A stretch of DNA of 64,000 nucleotides from Alteraurantiacibacter hainanensis (GCF_036321025.1 NZ_JAZAPB010000001.1:1054001-1118000), one strand, 5' to 3'. Positions 24,731-33,924 are shown, counted from the first letter of the stretch. Numbers and translations are program-made. Notes: a model not told the origin generated them from the sequence alone.

Positions 24731-25429
24731 TCAGATCGTGGCCGGATCCCAGAACGTCGCCAGCGCGACCGCGGCGACCATCATCGCCCGCCGCTTTCCG
24801 ATTTCCGTTCCTTGCGGCAGGATCAGCACCGGCTTGCCGTTAAGCTCCAGCGCGCCGATCGCGCGACCGTCCTGCTCGAAGACGTAGCCGATCGAGTCTT
24901 CCACCGGCCAGGACGAACCGGCGAGAGAGTGAACCAGCCGGAAGGACACGATCTCGCCAGCCAGCCCGATCTCCCCGCGGCGTGCGTTGCGCGTCAGCGC
25001 GTTCTCCAGGCCGCGGCGGTCTTCCTGAACTTCGAGACGCGCCGGGATCGCGCGCCCGTCGGCTTCCAGGTCGCACCGGTATGCCATCGGACGGGGGCGG
25101 AATTCGATGTCGTCGAACGCCAGCGCCCGCTTGCGCACGCTGCAGTACCCCTCGATGGTGGTCGAGATTCCCGGTCCGGCGATGGTGAACTCGGCATGGC
25201 CATCGGTGCGCTGGAACAGGTCGCCCACCGTGAGCCTGTCCAGCCCCCTCTCATAGCCGCCCACGTACTCGCCGGCGGAAAACCGGCCGTGGGTCCAGCC
25301 GCTCATGTTATCGAAGGGAATCCGCTCCGAGGTGTCGGTCAGCGGGGCGGGGAGAGCCATTCTGGCAGGCTGGATGGCAGAGCAGGCAGAGAGCAACGCT
25401 AGCGTTGCGACAAGGGCAGGAAGGCGCAT
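24731..25429 (-). CDS. Hypothetical lipoprotein
   Basis: The protein is 232 aa. The lipobox LLSAC gives a lipidated Cys near residue 16. The rest is a soluble, beta-rich-looking domain with no family I recognise. It contains two further Cys (YCSVRKR and YRCDLEAD) that might pair. ATG 25427-25429 is preferred over the TTG two codons upstream. It converges on the alpha/beta hydrolase (16-bp gap) and stands alone on its strand. Confidence 0.6.
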   Translation of the reverse strand: MRLPALVATLALLSACSAIQPARMALPAPLTDTSERIPFDNMSGWTHGRFSAGEYVGGYERGLDRLTVGDLFQRTDGHAEFTIAGPGISTTIEGYCSVRKRALAFDDIEFRPRPMAYRCDLEADGRAIPARLEVQEDRRGLENALTRNARRGEIGLAGEIVSFRLVHSLAGSSWPVEDSIGYVFEQDGRAIGALELNGKPVLILPQGTEIGKRRAMMVAAVALATFWDPATI

Positions 25430-25548
25430 TGCCAAGACTTTCTAAAGAGGTCCCGCCGCGCAATTGACCCAGCCATCCTGAACGGCGCAGAAACGAACAT
25501 TCGCGACATCGCCGGATGGCGAAGCCCGTCCGTCGAACGACCTGCTAC

Positions 25549-26937
25549 CTATTCGCCCAGAACGGACGGATCGAGCGGAGTGCCCTGCGCCTCCATGCCT
25601 GCCACGAGGTCCGTGACGATCTGGTCCATGTCATGCTGCGAAGCGCGGGCACGCAGCGCGGCGATATCCTCTTCTCCGTGCCATCGACCGTTTCGCACAA
25701 CGCCGACGACCTGCCGGATGCAGGCGATATCGGCGCGCGGATTGCAGGCTGTGAAGACAAAGTCGGCGGCGCAATCCTGCTCGAGGCAGCCAAGACGACC
25801 CTCCTCGCCCAGAGCCCGCGCGGCGTTGGTCGTGGCCGTCTCGATCGCCTCGCCGGGAGTAAGGCCCGCCTCCACCAGCAGCTCCAGTTCATCGTGCAGG
25901 GCATCGCCCGGCAGGTTCACGAAGATGCCCGCGTCGCTGCCGGCCACCAGCGGCACACCGGCGGCATGCATGCGTCCGGTCAACCAGCTGTAGAATTCCG
26001 CCCGCTCGCTTTCGTAGGCCGGATCGCGCGCGGCCCAGGCGGCGATATTCTCCGCCTCGGTCGACTGGATAACCGGGTTGAGCCACTCCATTCCCTCGCG
26101 GCTGGCGTAGACTCCATCGCTTTCCGCGACGCGGACGAGATTGCGATGCGCCACCAGCGTCGGCGTCACGGTCGCACCGCTGGCCGCGATCTCTGCAACG
26201 AGCGTCTCGCCCGCGTCACGGTCCACCCCGGCGCGAAGACCGTGGAAGGCGATGCTCTCTGTGTGCTCGATCGTCTCGAAGGCGGCAGTCAGCGTATCCG
26301 CGAACGGAACGAGGAAGTCGCGCTCAAGCGGAATGCCCTCTTCCCGCGCGCCTTCTACCGGATGCCCCGTCAGCTTCATTCCCAGCGCGCGTGCCTCGTC
26401 CAAAGCGGCGACAAAGGCCTCGCCGGTCAGGTTGGAATAGACCTTCACCCGGTCGAAGCCCGCCGCGTGCTGCGCGCGCACCGCTTCGCGGGCCTCGTCG
26501 ATTGTCGAGACCATGACGTGATTGATCTGCGCATTCGGCCCCGGCGAATTGAGGATCGGACCGCTGGTGAAGAGCCGTGGCCCTTCGAGCTCGCCGTTCT
26601 CGATCCGCTCCGCCATGCGCAGATGGAAGGGCATGCCCGACAGGTTGCGAACCGTGGTGACGCCGTGGGCGAGATAGGCCGCCAGTTCGGCCTCTCCCCA
26701 CAGGTGGACATGCATGTCGATCAGGCCGGGCGTGGCAAATGCCCCTTCGGCATCGACCGTGCGGCCCTGCTCTGGCGGAAGGATCGACGGGCCCTGGTCG
26801 ACGACGACGCCGTTCTCGACGAAGATGGAATCCCCGTCCGGTCCGACGTTGACGACCAGCAGCGCGTCCTGCGCGCTCGCGGGCGCGGCGGCTGCAAGCA
26901 GGGTGGCCGTGAATATCCCGATTGCCAACCTGCCCAT
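25549..26937 (-). CDS. Secreted amidohydrolase (imidazolonepropionase-like family)
   Basis: The protein is 462 aa. A signal peptide (1-22, ending ASAQ) is followed by a small beta domain, then GLIDMHVHLWG (HxH metal motif), a Lys-containing strand RVKVYSN, LTGHPVEG (His), the AHRNL region and GSDAGIF (catalytic Asp). It resembles periplasmic metal-dependent amidohydrolases of the Xaa-Pro or aryl-amide type. It would act outside the cytoplasm. It is followed on the minus strand by the lipoprotein gene after 119 bp and is preceded by the nitronate-monooxygenase-like gene (14-bp gap). Confidence 0.82.
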   Translation of the reverse strand: MGRLAIGIFTATLLAAAAPASAQDALLVVNVGPDGDSIFVENGVVVDQGPSILPPEQGRTVDAEGAFATPGLIDMHVHLWGEAELAAYLAHGVTTVRNLSGMPFHLRMAERIENGELEGPRLFTSGPILNSPGPNAQINHVMVSTIDEAREAVRAQHAAGFDRVKVYSNLTGEAFVAALDEARALGMKLTGHPVEGAREEGIPLERDFLVPFADTLTAAFETIEHTESIAFHGLRAGVDRDAGETLVAEIAASGATVTPTLVAHRNLVRVAESDGVYASREGMEWLNPVIQSTEAENIAAWAARDPAYESERAEFYSWLTGRMHAAGVPLVAGSDAGIFVNLPGDALHDELELLVEAGLTPGEAIETATTNAARALGEEGRLGCLEQDCAADFVFTACNPRADIACIRQVVGVVRNGRWHGEEDIAALRARASQHDMDQIVTDLVAGMEAQGTPLDPSVLGE

Positions 26938-26951
26938 GTTCGCCCCCTTCG

Positions 26952-27971
26952 TCAGACCCTGTTGCGCAGCGTCAGAGCCGCTTCGCTTTCCTGCATAAGC
27001 TGCGCGATGATGTCGGCCACCGGCTCTTCCGCCTTGACCATGCCGACCGACTGGCCCGCCATCAGCGAACCGTTCTCCACGTCGCCGTCGATGACCGCGC
27101 GCCGCAGGGCTCCGGCCCAGTAATGCTCGATCTGCAACTGCGCCTCGGCCATGGCGATTTCCTCCCGGTCGAGAACGGCCGCCACCTCGCGCTGCTTGGC
27201 GGTGAATTCTTCCGTCCCCTTGTTCTTCAACGCCCGCACGGGGATGACCGGCAGGCGCGGGTCCACCTGCACGCTGGCCACGGCATCGCGGGCGCTGGCG
27301 CGGAAGAAGGCCTTCTTGAAGTCGGGATGGGCAATGCTCTCGGTCGCGCAGGCAAAGCGGGTGCCGAGCTGCACGCCTGCCGCGCCCATTTCCAGGTAGC
27401 CCGCGATCATGTCGCCCCGGCCGATCCCGCCGGCCACGAAAACCAGGTTATCGGCGGCCAGCTCGGGAAGGATTTCCTGTGCCAGCACACTGGTGGAGAC
27501 GGGGCCGATATGGCCGCCCGCTTCCATCCCCTCGATCACCAGCGCATCGGCGCCAGAGCGCAGCAGCTTCTTTCCCAGAGCCAGCATCGGCGCGAAGGCA
27601 ATCAGCTTCGCGCCCTTCTGCTTGATCGCGTCGACGCTGCCCTTGGGCGGCAGGCCGCCTGCCAGGACCACGTGCGTAACCTCGTGCTTCGCACACACGT
27701 CGATCAGGTCGAACAGGTCGGGGTGCATGGTGATCAGGTTCACCCCGAAAGGCCTGTCCGTCAGCGCCTTCGTGGCGGCGATCTCCGCATCCAGCAGGTC
27801 GGGCGTCATCGCTCCGCAAGCGATCACGCCGAAGCCGCCGGCATTGCTGATGGCCGAAACGAGGTTGCGTTCGGAAACCCAGCTCATTGCGCCGCACATG
27901 ATGGCGTAGTCGGAACCGAGGAATTCGTTACCGCGCGCCATCAGCGTCGAGGTCTTGGGAAAACTGCTCAT
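26952..27971 (-). CDS. Nitronate monooxygenase family (FMN-dependent) protein
   Basis: The protein is 339 aa. It is a TIM-barrel flavoprotein of the 2-nitropropane-dioxygenase family, with IMCGAMSWVSERNLV at the N-terminus, GGFGVIACG, VVLAGGLP, the active-site segment EGMEAGGHIGP with the His, and VAGGIGRG plus GVQLGTRF for FMN phosphate. Such enzymes oxidise alkyl nitronates, or act as enoyl reductases or trans-acting FMN oxidoreductases. It forms a pair with the amidohydrolase downstream and is divergent from the aldehyde dehydrogenase at 28045. Confidence 0.85.
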   Translation of the reverse strand: MSSFPKTSTLMARGNEFLGSDYAIMCGAMSWVSERNLVSAISNAGGFGVIACGAMTPDLLDAEIAATKALTDRPFGVNLITMHPDLFDLIDVCAKHEVTHVVLAGGLPPKGSVDAIKQKGAKLIAFAPMLALGKKLLRSGADALVIEGMEAGGHIGPVSTSVLAQEILPELAADNLVFVAGGIGRGDMIAGYLEMGAAGVQLGTRFACATESIAHPDFKKAFFRASARDAVASVQVDPRLPVIPVRALKNKGTEEFTAKQREVAAVLDREEIAMAEAQLQIEHYWAGALRRAVIDGDVENGSLMAGQSVGMVKAEEPVADIIAQLMQESEAALTLRNRV

Positions 27972-28044
27972 GGCTGCGGGCCTTATTGCCCCCCTCGCCC
28001 GCGAGCAAGGGGAACCCTCGCGCGTTCCACGCCGTTCCGGTCAC

Positions 28045-29523
28045 ATGACAACGCCCTACGACAAGCTCGATCGAATTTTCATTGCCGGCGAATGGCGCGA
28101 CGGAACCGGCAAGGAAATGACCAACATCTGCCCGTGGGACGAATCCACGATCTTCACGATGAAGGGCGCGACGGCCGAAGATGTCGACGAAGCCTGCCGC
28201 GCCGCTGCCGAGGCCCAGAAGGAATGGGGCGCGATGCCCCCCGCGGCGCGCGCCGCGGTGTTCGGCCGGATTGCCGAGATCATGGAGGCGCGCAAGGACG
28301 AGATCGCCGAGTGGATCGTGCGTGAAGTCGGCGGCACGCAGGTCAAGGCCGCGCTCGAACTGATGCTCTGTACCGATTTCGCCCGCAAGGGCGGCGTTTG
28401 GCCGTTCATGAAGGAAGGCCTGATCATCGACGAGGACATTCCCGGCAAGGAAAGCCGCGTCTATCGGCAGCCCGCCGGTGTCGTCGCTCTGATATCGCCG
28501 TGGAACTTCCCGCTGCAGCTTACCGCCCGCACGCTGTTCCCCGCGCTGAGCCTGGGCAACGCGGTGGTAGTGAAGCCGTCCAGCGATTCCATCGTTACCG
28601 GGGGCACCATCTTCGCCGCGATCTGCGAGGAGGCGGAAGTGCCCAAGGGCCTGGTGTCGGTGCTGCCGGGCGGCGGTTCCGATATCGGCGACCCGCTGAT
28701 TGCCCACGACATCCCCTCGGTCGTGTCCTTCACCGGGTCCACCGGCGTCGGACGAGGCGTCGGCAAGGCCGCGCTGGACGCCAATCTCATCAAGCCGGTC
28801 GAACTCGAACTGGGCGGCAATTCGCCCATCGTCGTGCTCGACGACGCGGACCTCGATTACGCGGTCGAAGCCAGCGTCTGGGGCAAGTTCATGCACCAGG
28901 GCCAGATCTGCATGATCGCCAACCGCATCATCGTCGAAGACGGACTTTACGATCGCTTCGTCGAGGCTTTCGTGGAGCGGGTGAAGAAGCTGCCGGTGGG
29001 CCAGCGCGATGCGGCGGATTGCTTCATCGGGCCGATCGTCAACCGCGACCAGTTCGATTCCATCACCGACCTGATCGCCAAGGCGAAGGACCAGGGCGCC
29101 AATTGCGCGCTGGGCGGCGATCCGGACGGCCTGGTCATTCCACCGCACGTCTTCACCGACGTATCGGAAGACAATTGCCTGTTCGAGAACGAGATCTTCG
29201 GGCCGGTATGCCCCATCTCCCGCGCCAGCGACGAAGAGGATGCGATACGGCTCGCCAACGCCACGACCTACGGCCTCTCAGCGTCGGTCTTCTCGCAGGA
29301 CGAGGGGCGCGCCCTTCGCGTGGCGAAGCGGATCCAGTCGGGCGTGTGTCACATCAACGATTCGCCCGTGAACGACAGCCCCTTCTCGCCGTTCGGAGGC
29401 GTGAAGAACTCTGGCATCGGCAGGTTCAACGGCCGCTGGGCGGTGGAAGCCTTCACCACGACACGCTGGATCAGCGTGCAGCACGAGAAGCGCCAGCTGC
29501 CTTTCAGCGCGGACGACCTCTAG
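28045..29523 (+). CDS. Aldehyde dehydrogenase (second copy)
   Basis: The protein is 492 aa. The ALDH core is intact: SPWNFPLQL, FTGSTGVGR, ELGGNSP (catalytic Glu) and MHQGQICMIANR (nucleophile Cys, with Ile in place of the usual Val). The Arg/His-rich middle and the MHQGQICM context resemble vanillin and benzaldehyde dehydrogenases such as LigV. Given the LigM-like gene 5 kb away, vanillin-type substrates are attractive but unproven. ATG 28045 is chosen because the longer frame from 27955 runs through the divergent promoter. It converges on lysC. Confidence 0.87.
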   Translation: MTTPYDKLDRIFIAGEWRDGTGKEMTNICPWDESTIFTMKGATAEDVDEACRAAAEAQKEWGAMPPAARAAVFGRIAEIMEARKDEIAEWIVREVGGTQVKAALELMLCTDFARKGGVWPFMKEGLIIDEDIPGKESRVYRQPAGVVALISPWNFPLQLTARTLFPALSLGNAVVVKPSSDSIVTGGTIFAAICEEAEVPKGLVSVLPGGGSDIGDPLIAHDIPSVVSFTGSTGVGRGVGKAALDANLIKPVELELGGNSPIVVLDDADLDYAVEASVWGKFMHQGQICMIANRIIVEDGLYDRFVEAFVERVKKLPVGQRDAADCFIGPIVNRDQFDSITDLIAKAKDQGANCALGGDPDGLVIPPHVFTDVSEDNCLFENEIFGPVCPISRASDEEDAIRLANATTYGLSASVFSQDEGRALRVAKRIQSGVCHINDSPVNDSPFSPFGGVKNSGIGRFNGRWAVEAFTTTRWISVQHEKRQLPFSADDL

Positions 29524-29544
29524 CCGCACGCTGCCAGTCGACGT

Positions 29545-30828
29545 TCACGCCGCCGCTTCGTCCGGCGCATCGAGGCCATAGGCGGTGTGCAGCACGCGCA
29601 CGGCGAGTTCGGTCTCGTCCTCGTCGATCAGCACCGAGACCTTGATTTCCGAGGTGGAGATCGCCTGCACGTTGATGCCGCGATCGGCCAGGGCCTTGAA
29701 CATCGTGGCGGCGACGCCGGTGTGGCTTTTCATGCCCATGCCGACGACGGAGATCTTGGCCACCTTGCTGTCGGTGATGATGCGGTTGAAGCCGAGCGCT
29801 TGCTGCTTTTCCTCCAGCAGCGCCTGCGCGCGGGCAAGCTCGGCCTGCGGCACGGTGAAGGTCACGTCGGTCTCGCCCTTGTCGCGGCCCACGTTCTGGA
29901 TGATCATGTCGACGTTGATGCCCGCCTCGCCCAGCGGGGTGAAAATCTCGGCCACCGCGCCCGGCTTGTCGGGCACGCGGGTGAGGACCACGCGGGCCTC
30001 GTTCTTGTCGTGAGCGATGCCGGTCACGGTCTGGCGTTCCATATTCGAATCCTCCAGGATATTCTGCATTTCCTCTTCCGAGACGATCATCGTGCCGGGC
30101 AGCGTGTCTGCGGGCGGGGCACCGTCATCGACGAACGAGGACAGGACCTGCACCCGCACGTTGTGCTTCATCGCCAGGCTGACCGAGCGGGTCTGCAGCA
30201 CCTTGGCGCCGACCGAGGCGAGTTCGAGCATCTCTTCGTAGGACACATACTTGATCTTGCGGGCGCGGGCGACGATGCGCGGATCGGTGGTGTAGACCCC
30301 GTCCACGTCGGTGTAGATGTCGCAACGATCCGCCTTCACCGCGGCGGCGATGGCGACGGCCGAGGTATCCGATCCGCCGCGTCCCATCGTGGTGATGCGC
30401 TGGAGGTCGGATACGCCCTGGAAGCCGGGGATGATCGCGATCTCGCCGTTCGCCATGCTTTCGGCCAGGCGCTCCGCATGGATTTCGCCGACGCGGGCAT
30501 TGGCATGGGCGGAGAACGTCTTGACCGGCAGCTGCCAGCCAAGCCAGCTGCGCGCCTTGCAGCCCATCGCCTGCAAGGTCAGCGCCAGCAGCCCGGCCGT
30601 CACCTGCTCTCCGCTGGAGACGACCACGTCGTATTCGGCGGGGTCGTAGAGCGGGTTGGCTTCGCGGCAGAAGTTCACCAGGCGATCGGTCTCGCCGGCC
30701 ATGGCGGAAACCACCACGGCCACCTCGTTACCGCCCGCGGCCTGCGCGCGCACGATATTGGCGACGCGGCGAATGCGCTCTGTCCCCGCGACCGAGGTGC
30801 CGCCGAATTTCATCACGATGCGGGCCAA
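29545..30828 (-). CDS. lysC: Aspartate kinase
   Basis: The protein is 427 aa, close to the roughly 410-425 aa of monofunctional aspartate kinases. KFGGTSVAG is the kinase signature, GRGGSDTSAVAIAAA the substrate loop, and YTDVDGVYTTDPRIV the hallmark motif. Two ACT domains at the C-terminus (from about 270) provide feedback control by lysine or threonine. TTG 30826-30828 is taken as start: AGGGGGA lies upstream and the protein then begins MARIVMKFGG, the usual form. It catalyses the first step to lysine, threonine and methionine. It is divergent from ubiG. Confidence 0.93.
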   Translation of the reverse strand: MARIVMKFGGTSVAGTERIRRVANIVRAQAAGGNEVAVVVSAMAGETDRLVNFCREANPLYDPAEYDVVVSSGEQVTAGLLALTLQAMGCKARSWLGWQLPVKTFSAHANARVGEIHAERLAESMANGEIAIIPGFQGVSDLQRITTMGRGGSDTSAVAIAAAVKADRCDIYTDVDGVYTTDPRIVARARKIKYVSYEEMLELASVGAKVLQTRSVSLAMKHNVRVQVLSSFVDDGAPPADTLPGTMIVSEEEMQNILEDSNMERQTVTGIAHDKNEARVVLTRVPDKPGAVAEIFTPLGEAGINVDMIIQNVGRDKGETDVTFTVPQAELARAQALLEEKQQALGFNRIITDSKVAKISVVGMGMKSHTGVAATMFKALADRGINVQAISTSEIKVSVLIDEDETELAVRVLHTAYGLDAPDEAAA

Positions 30829-30885
30829 GAATCCCCCTTCATGCATTCACTGGTTGAAACCCACGCGCGCTGTTAGGGAGCATGC

Positions 30886-31635
30886 ATGGCCAAGGCAACT
30901 GTCACATCTGCAACCAGTCCTGCAACCATCCGTCCGGAGGAAGCCGCCCACTTCGGCGCGCTGGCCGCCGAATGGTGGGATCCGCACGGCAGTTCCGCCA
31001 TGCTGCACAGGCTCAACCCCGTGCGGCTGGGCTTCATTCGCGACGCGGTGGACATGCACTGGGGCGGCGATATCGAGAGTGCCCGCCCCCTGGCGGGCAA
31101 GCGCGCGCTGGACGTGGGCTGCGGCGCCGGGCTGCTGTGCGAACCGCTGGCGCGGCTGGGCGCGGAAGTGACCGGCGTGGACGCCTCGCCCGAGAACACC
31201 CAGGCGGCTGCCGCCCACGCCGACGGCGCGGGGCTGGATATCCGGTACATCCCCGGAGAGCTGGGATCGGCCAACCTGGGACACTTCGATCTCGTCACCG
31301 CGATGGAAGTGATCGAGCACGTGGCCGACAAGGCCGCCTTCGCCGCCCAGCTTTCCGCGCACCTGGCACCCGAAGGGCTGATGGTGCTTTCCACCCCCAA
31401 TCGCACGCTGAAAAGCCGCACCCTGCTGGTCGGCGCGGCGGAAGCCATCGGCGCGGTGCCCAAAGGCACGCACCACTGGGAGGATTTCGTCACGCCCGAA
31501 GAACTCGAGTCGCTGCTGTCCGACGCGGGGCTGACCATGGGCGAGCCGAAGGGGATCGGCTTTTCGGTAGGCAAGGGCCTGCATCTGTCGGACGACTTGT
31601 CGCTCAACTACGTGGTTACGGCGCGGAGAGCCTAG
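30886..31635 (+). CDS. ubiG: Ubiquinone biosynthesis O-methyltransferase
   Basis: The protein is 249 aa. The N-terminal FGALAAEWWDPHG and LHRLNPVRLGFI are diagnostic of UbiG. The SAM motif is LDVGCGAGLLCEPLARLG, and THHWEDFVTPEEL follows near the C-terminus. It methylates hydroxyl groups at two steps of ubiquinone formation. The last 20 bp overlap the convergent phosphodiesterase gene. The divergent placement from lysC is common in Sphingomonadales. Confidence 0.94.
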   Translation: MAKATVTSATSPATIRPEEAAHFGALAAEWWDPHGSSAMLHRLNPVRLGFIRDAVDMHWGGDIESARPLAGKRALDVGCGAGLLCEPLARLGAEVTGVDASPENTQAAAAHADGAGLDIRYIPGELGSANLGHFDLVTAMEVIEHVADKAAFAAQLSAHLAPEGLMVLSTPNRTLKSRTLLVGAAEAIGAVPKGTHHWEDFVTPEELESLLSDAGLTMGEPKGIGFSVGKGLHLSDDLSLNYVVTARRA

Positions 31636-32695
31636 GCGGAATGTCTACGGATCCTATCCGGCGTCGATGGCAATCTGTCAGGCGGCATGGATGATCGGTA
31701 AAGATGCCGTCGAGGCCAGCATCGCGTAACGCTCTAATGACCGACATGATAATACTGTCAGCTAGCCTTCCATAAGTGGGGAGATCATCGCCATAGGGAG
31801 GCGGCAGAAACTCTGGTTCCAGCCGCAGAGTCCAGCCGTGAACCGCCAGTTCCGCTTTATGTGCTCGATCAATCATATCAGTCGGCACGCCGTCGGCATT
31901 TGACAACAGACGCAGGTCCGCCCCAATCCCGTCGGCATATTCGGCAATTTCGGCGAGTCCCGCAGACGAAACCATATCCGCATAGCTCAAAGAAGGATCG
32001 TCAACCGGACCGCCTTCAACCGCGATCAGTTGCACGAGACGCAAGTCGGTCATTCCATTGAGCCGCCGCAGCGGCTCTATCTCGAAGCTCTGGATGAACA
32101 CCGGCGCATCCGCGCCCCGATATCCGGCGTCGTGCAGTTCCTTCACCAGCATGGTGGCCAGGTCGTGGCCGATCCCGGCGAAGTAGGTGGGGTGCTTGAT
32201 CTCGGGATAGAGCCCGATGGTGCGCCCCGTCTCCGCCTCCTTGGCGCGCACCAGCGCGATGATCTCGCCCAGCGTCGGCACCTGATAGAGTCCGTCGAAG
32301 CGGGTATTCGCCGGACGGATCGCCGGCAGACGTTCACGGGCGCGCAGGGTGCGCAGTTCGGCCAGGGTGAAATCCTCGGTGAACCATCCGCGCACTTCCT
32401 GTCCGTCGATCACCCTTGTGGTGAGGCGCGCGGCGAACTCGGGGCGCTGGTCGATGTCGGTCGTGCCCGAAATCTCGTTCTCGTGGCGGGCCACGAGCAC
32501 GCCGTCCTGCGTGGCGACAAGATCGGGCTCGATGTAGTCCGCGCCCTGGTCGATGGCACGTTCGTAGGCCGCCAGCGTGTGCTCGGGCCGTTCGGCGCTG
32601 GCGCCGCGATGGGCGATGATCAGCATGTCGTCCTCTCCCTGCGCCGTGGCGGGCATGGCCAGCCCGAAGGCGATCAGGGCCAGCAGCCACTTCAT
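31616..32695 (-). CDS. Glycerophosphodiester phosphodiesterase
   Basis: The protein is 359 aa. The signal peptide is 1-18 (ends ATAQ), then IIAHRGASAERPEHT with the catalytic His/Arg, and DYIEPDLVATQDGVLVARHE with the metal-binding Glu, Asp and His. The C-terminal half (FIQSFE, VHGWTLR, GIFTDHP) completes the GDPD barrel. It is a periplasmic enzyme that releases glycerol-3-phosphate from glycerophosphodiesters. The start MKWLL at 32693-32695 overlaps the ArsC-like stop (ATGA). The 3' half (31640-32090) is visibly more AT-rich than the 5' half, and its end overlaps ubiG by 20 bp. Confidence 0.88.
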   Translation of the reverse strand: MKWLLALIAFGLAMPATAQGEDDMLIIAHRGASAERPEHTLAAYERAIDQGADYIEPDLVATQDGVLVARHENEISGTTDIDQRPEFAARLTTRVIDGQEVRGWFTEDFTLAELRTLRARERLPAIRPANTRFDGLYQVPTLGEIIALVRAKEAETGRTIGLYPEIKHPTYFAGIGHDLATMLVKELHDAGYRGADAPVFIQSFEIEPLRRLNGMTDLRLVQLIAVEGGPVDDPSLSYADMVSSAGLAEIAEYADGIGADLRLLSNADGVPTDMIDRAHKAELAVHGWTLRLEPEFLPPPYGDDLPTYGRLADSIIMSVIRALRDAGLDGIFTDHPCRLTDCHRRRIGSVDIPPRLSAP

Positions 32696-33042
32696 GCCAA
32701 TGCCGCCTCCCAAGCAGCCTCATCGAAGCCGACCAGCAGACCGCCGTCATGCTCCACCACCGGGCGCTTGATCATGCTGGGATTCTCGACCAGCAACTGC
32801 GCCGCACCGATGGCGTCGTCGGCGCGCGCTTTCTCTTCGTCGGGAAGCTTGCGCCACGTCGTCCCGCGCCGGTTCAGCACGGTGTCGATGCCTTCGGCAC
32901 CCAGCCAGCGCTCCACCTTCACCGGGTCCGCGCCTTCCTTCTTGTAGTCGTGAAAGGCGTAGTCGATCCCCTTCGCGTCCAGCCACTTGCGCGCCTTCTT
33001 CACGGTGTCGCAGTTGGGGATGCCGTACAGGTGGATCGTCAT
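32692..33042 (-). CDS. ArsC/Spx-family (YffB-like) protein
   Basis: The protein is 116 aa. The thioredoxin-like fold starts IHLYGIPNCDTVKKARKWL, with one active-site Cys (Cys-x2-Val, not CxxC). GTTWRKL and NPSMIKRPVVE follow, as in YffB and the arsenate-reductase family. It is probably a glutathione-dependent thiol reductase or a detoxification protein. There is no arsenic operon nearby, so an arsenate role is not supported. The start at 33042 is chosen over the longer frame. It is coupled to the phosphodiesterase by ATGA. Confidence 0.88.
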   Translation of the reverse strand: MTIHLYGIPNCDTVKKARKWLDAKGIDYAFHDYKKEGADPVKVERWLGAEGIDTVLNRRGTTWRKLPDEEKARADDAIGAAQLLVENPSMIKRPVVEHDGGLLVGFDEAAWEAALA

Positions 33043-33093
33043 TCGATTGAGCCTCTCGCCGCTAATGTGGAACACATGGAACACTGTCCTAGG

Positions 33094-33154
33094 CCGAAAA
33101 ACCCGGCCCTGTCAGCATCCTGACGGGCGCATCCCCGACTAGCCGGGTTTTCGG
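33094..33154 (-). terminator. Long inverted repeat, possible terminator of the ABM gene
   Basis: CCGAAAAACCCGGC (33094-33107) pairs with GCCGGGTTTTCGG (33142-33154) except for one extra A. The loop is about 34 nt, larger than usual for a terminator. It lies between the ABM gene (stop 33216) and the ArsC-like start (33042). Confidence 0.35.
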
Positions 33155-33215
33155 GCAGTTTCGCGACAGTCGAAGCCATTGCCTGCTGATGCGGGCCCCG
33201 GCCGGTGTAGGACAG

Positions 33216-33521
33216 TCAGCTGGCGCGGAAGCGGTGCGTGCGCGGGTTATCGCAGGCGAACATGGTGTATTCGGCATACCAGCGCTCCCGCCCGTCGTTC
33301 TTCGCGATCCGGTGTTCGGCCACCTTGCCCCACGCACGCGCCGCGCCCTCGTCTTCCCACTCCGACAGGGCGATCACTTCGCCGTCTTCGGCGACATAGC
33401 TCTTGAACGACAGGAAACCCGGCTGCCGGGCGGCAAGCTCCTCCATCGCGTCGGCCTGCGCATCGTACCCTGCCCGGTCGATATCGGGCCGCTTTCGATT
33501 GCGGAAAACGACGAGATACAT
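33216..33521 (-). CDS. Antibiotic biosynthesis monooxygenase (ABM) domain protein
   Basis: The protein is 101 aa, one ferredoxin-like ABM module. It begins MYLVVFRNRKRPD and contains AARQPGFLSFKSY and ALSEWEDEGAARAW, the family's central strand and helix. Such proteins dimerise and act as small cofactor-free oxygenases or heme-degrading enzymes. No Asn/Trp pair typical of IsdG heme oxygenases is evident. It stands alone, with a possible terminator behind it. Confidence 0.82.
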   Translation of the reverse strand: MYLVVFRNRKRPDIDRAGYDAQADAMEELAARQPGFLSFKSYVAEDGEVIALSEWEDEGAARAWGKVAEHRIAKNDGRERWYAEYTMFACDNPRTHRFRAS

Positions 33522-33576
33522 GGCACCGGATTACGCCCGGCGCGGCCCTTGTCAAACCGAACGTGCGGCTGACGCC

Positions 33577-33924
33577 TTAGAGGACGCGGAAATCGGCGAT
33601 GCGGCCATTGCTGGCGAAGGTGCAGGTGAACTGGTCGCGGCTGCGGTCGCGCGTCTCGATCCGCCCGTCGACGCGCACGGCATCGCGGCTGATCTGGTCG
33701 ACCCGGTCGATACCGATGCGGTCGCGGGTGTAGCGCTCCGCCTCCTGCCCGCAGGCATTCACCGCGGCGCGCTCGAATTCGCTGAGGCCGCGGTCGTTGT
33801 AGCCGCTCCCTCCGCCGAGAATTCCGCCAAAGATATTGCCCAGCGGACTGCCGCCGTAGCCACCGGCGCAGCCGCCGAGAACGAGCGTGGCGGCGATAGC
33901 GGCGGGAAAAAGGGTCTTGCGCAT
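33577..33924 (-). CDS. Small glycine-rich lipoprotein
   Basis: The protein is 115 aa. The signal peptide ends in lipobox VLGGC. A Gly-rich stretch (GNIFGGILGGGSGY) resembles a glycine zipper that can insert in the outer membrane. A soluble C-terminal domain of about 70 residues with two Cys (NACGQEAERY and FTCTFASNGR) resembles small sphingomonad proteins annotated as hypothetical. The start at 33924 is taken because the signal sequence begins there; the frame extends upstream to 33978. Function unknown. Confidence 0.65.
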   Translation of the reverse strand: MRKTLFPAAIAATLVLGGCAGGYGGSPLGNIFGGILGGGSGYNDRGLSEFERAAVNACGQEAERYTRDRIGIDRVDQISRDAVRVDGRIETRDRSRDQFTCTFASNGRIADFRVL

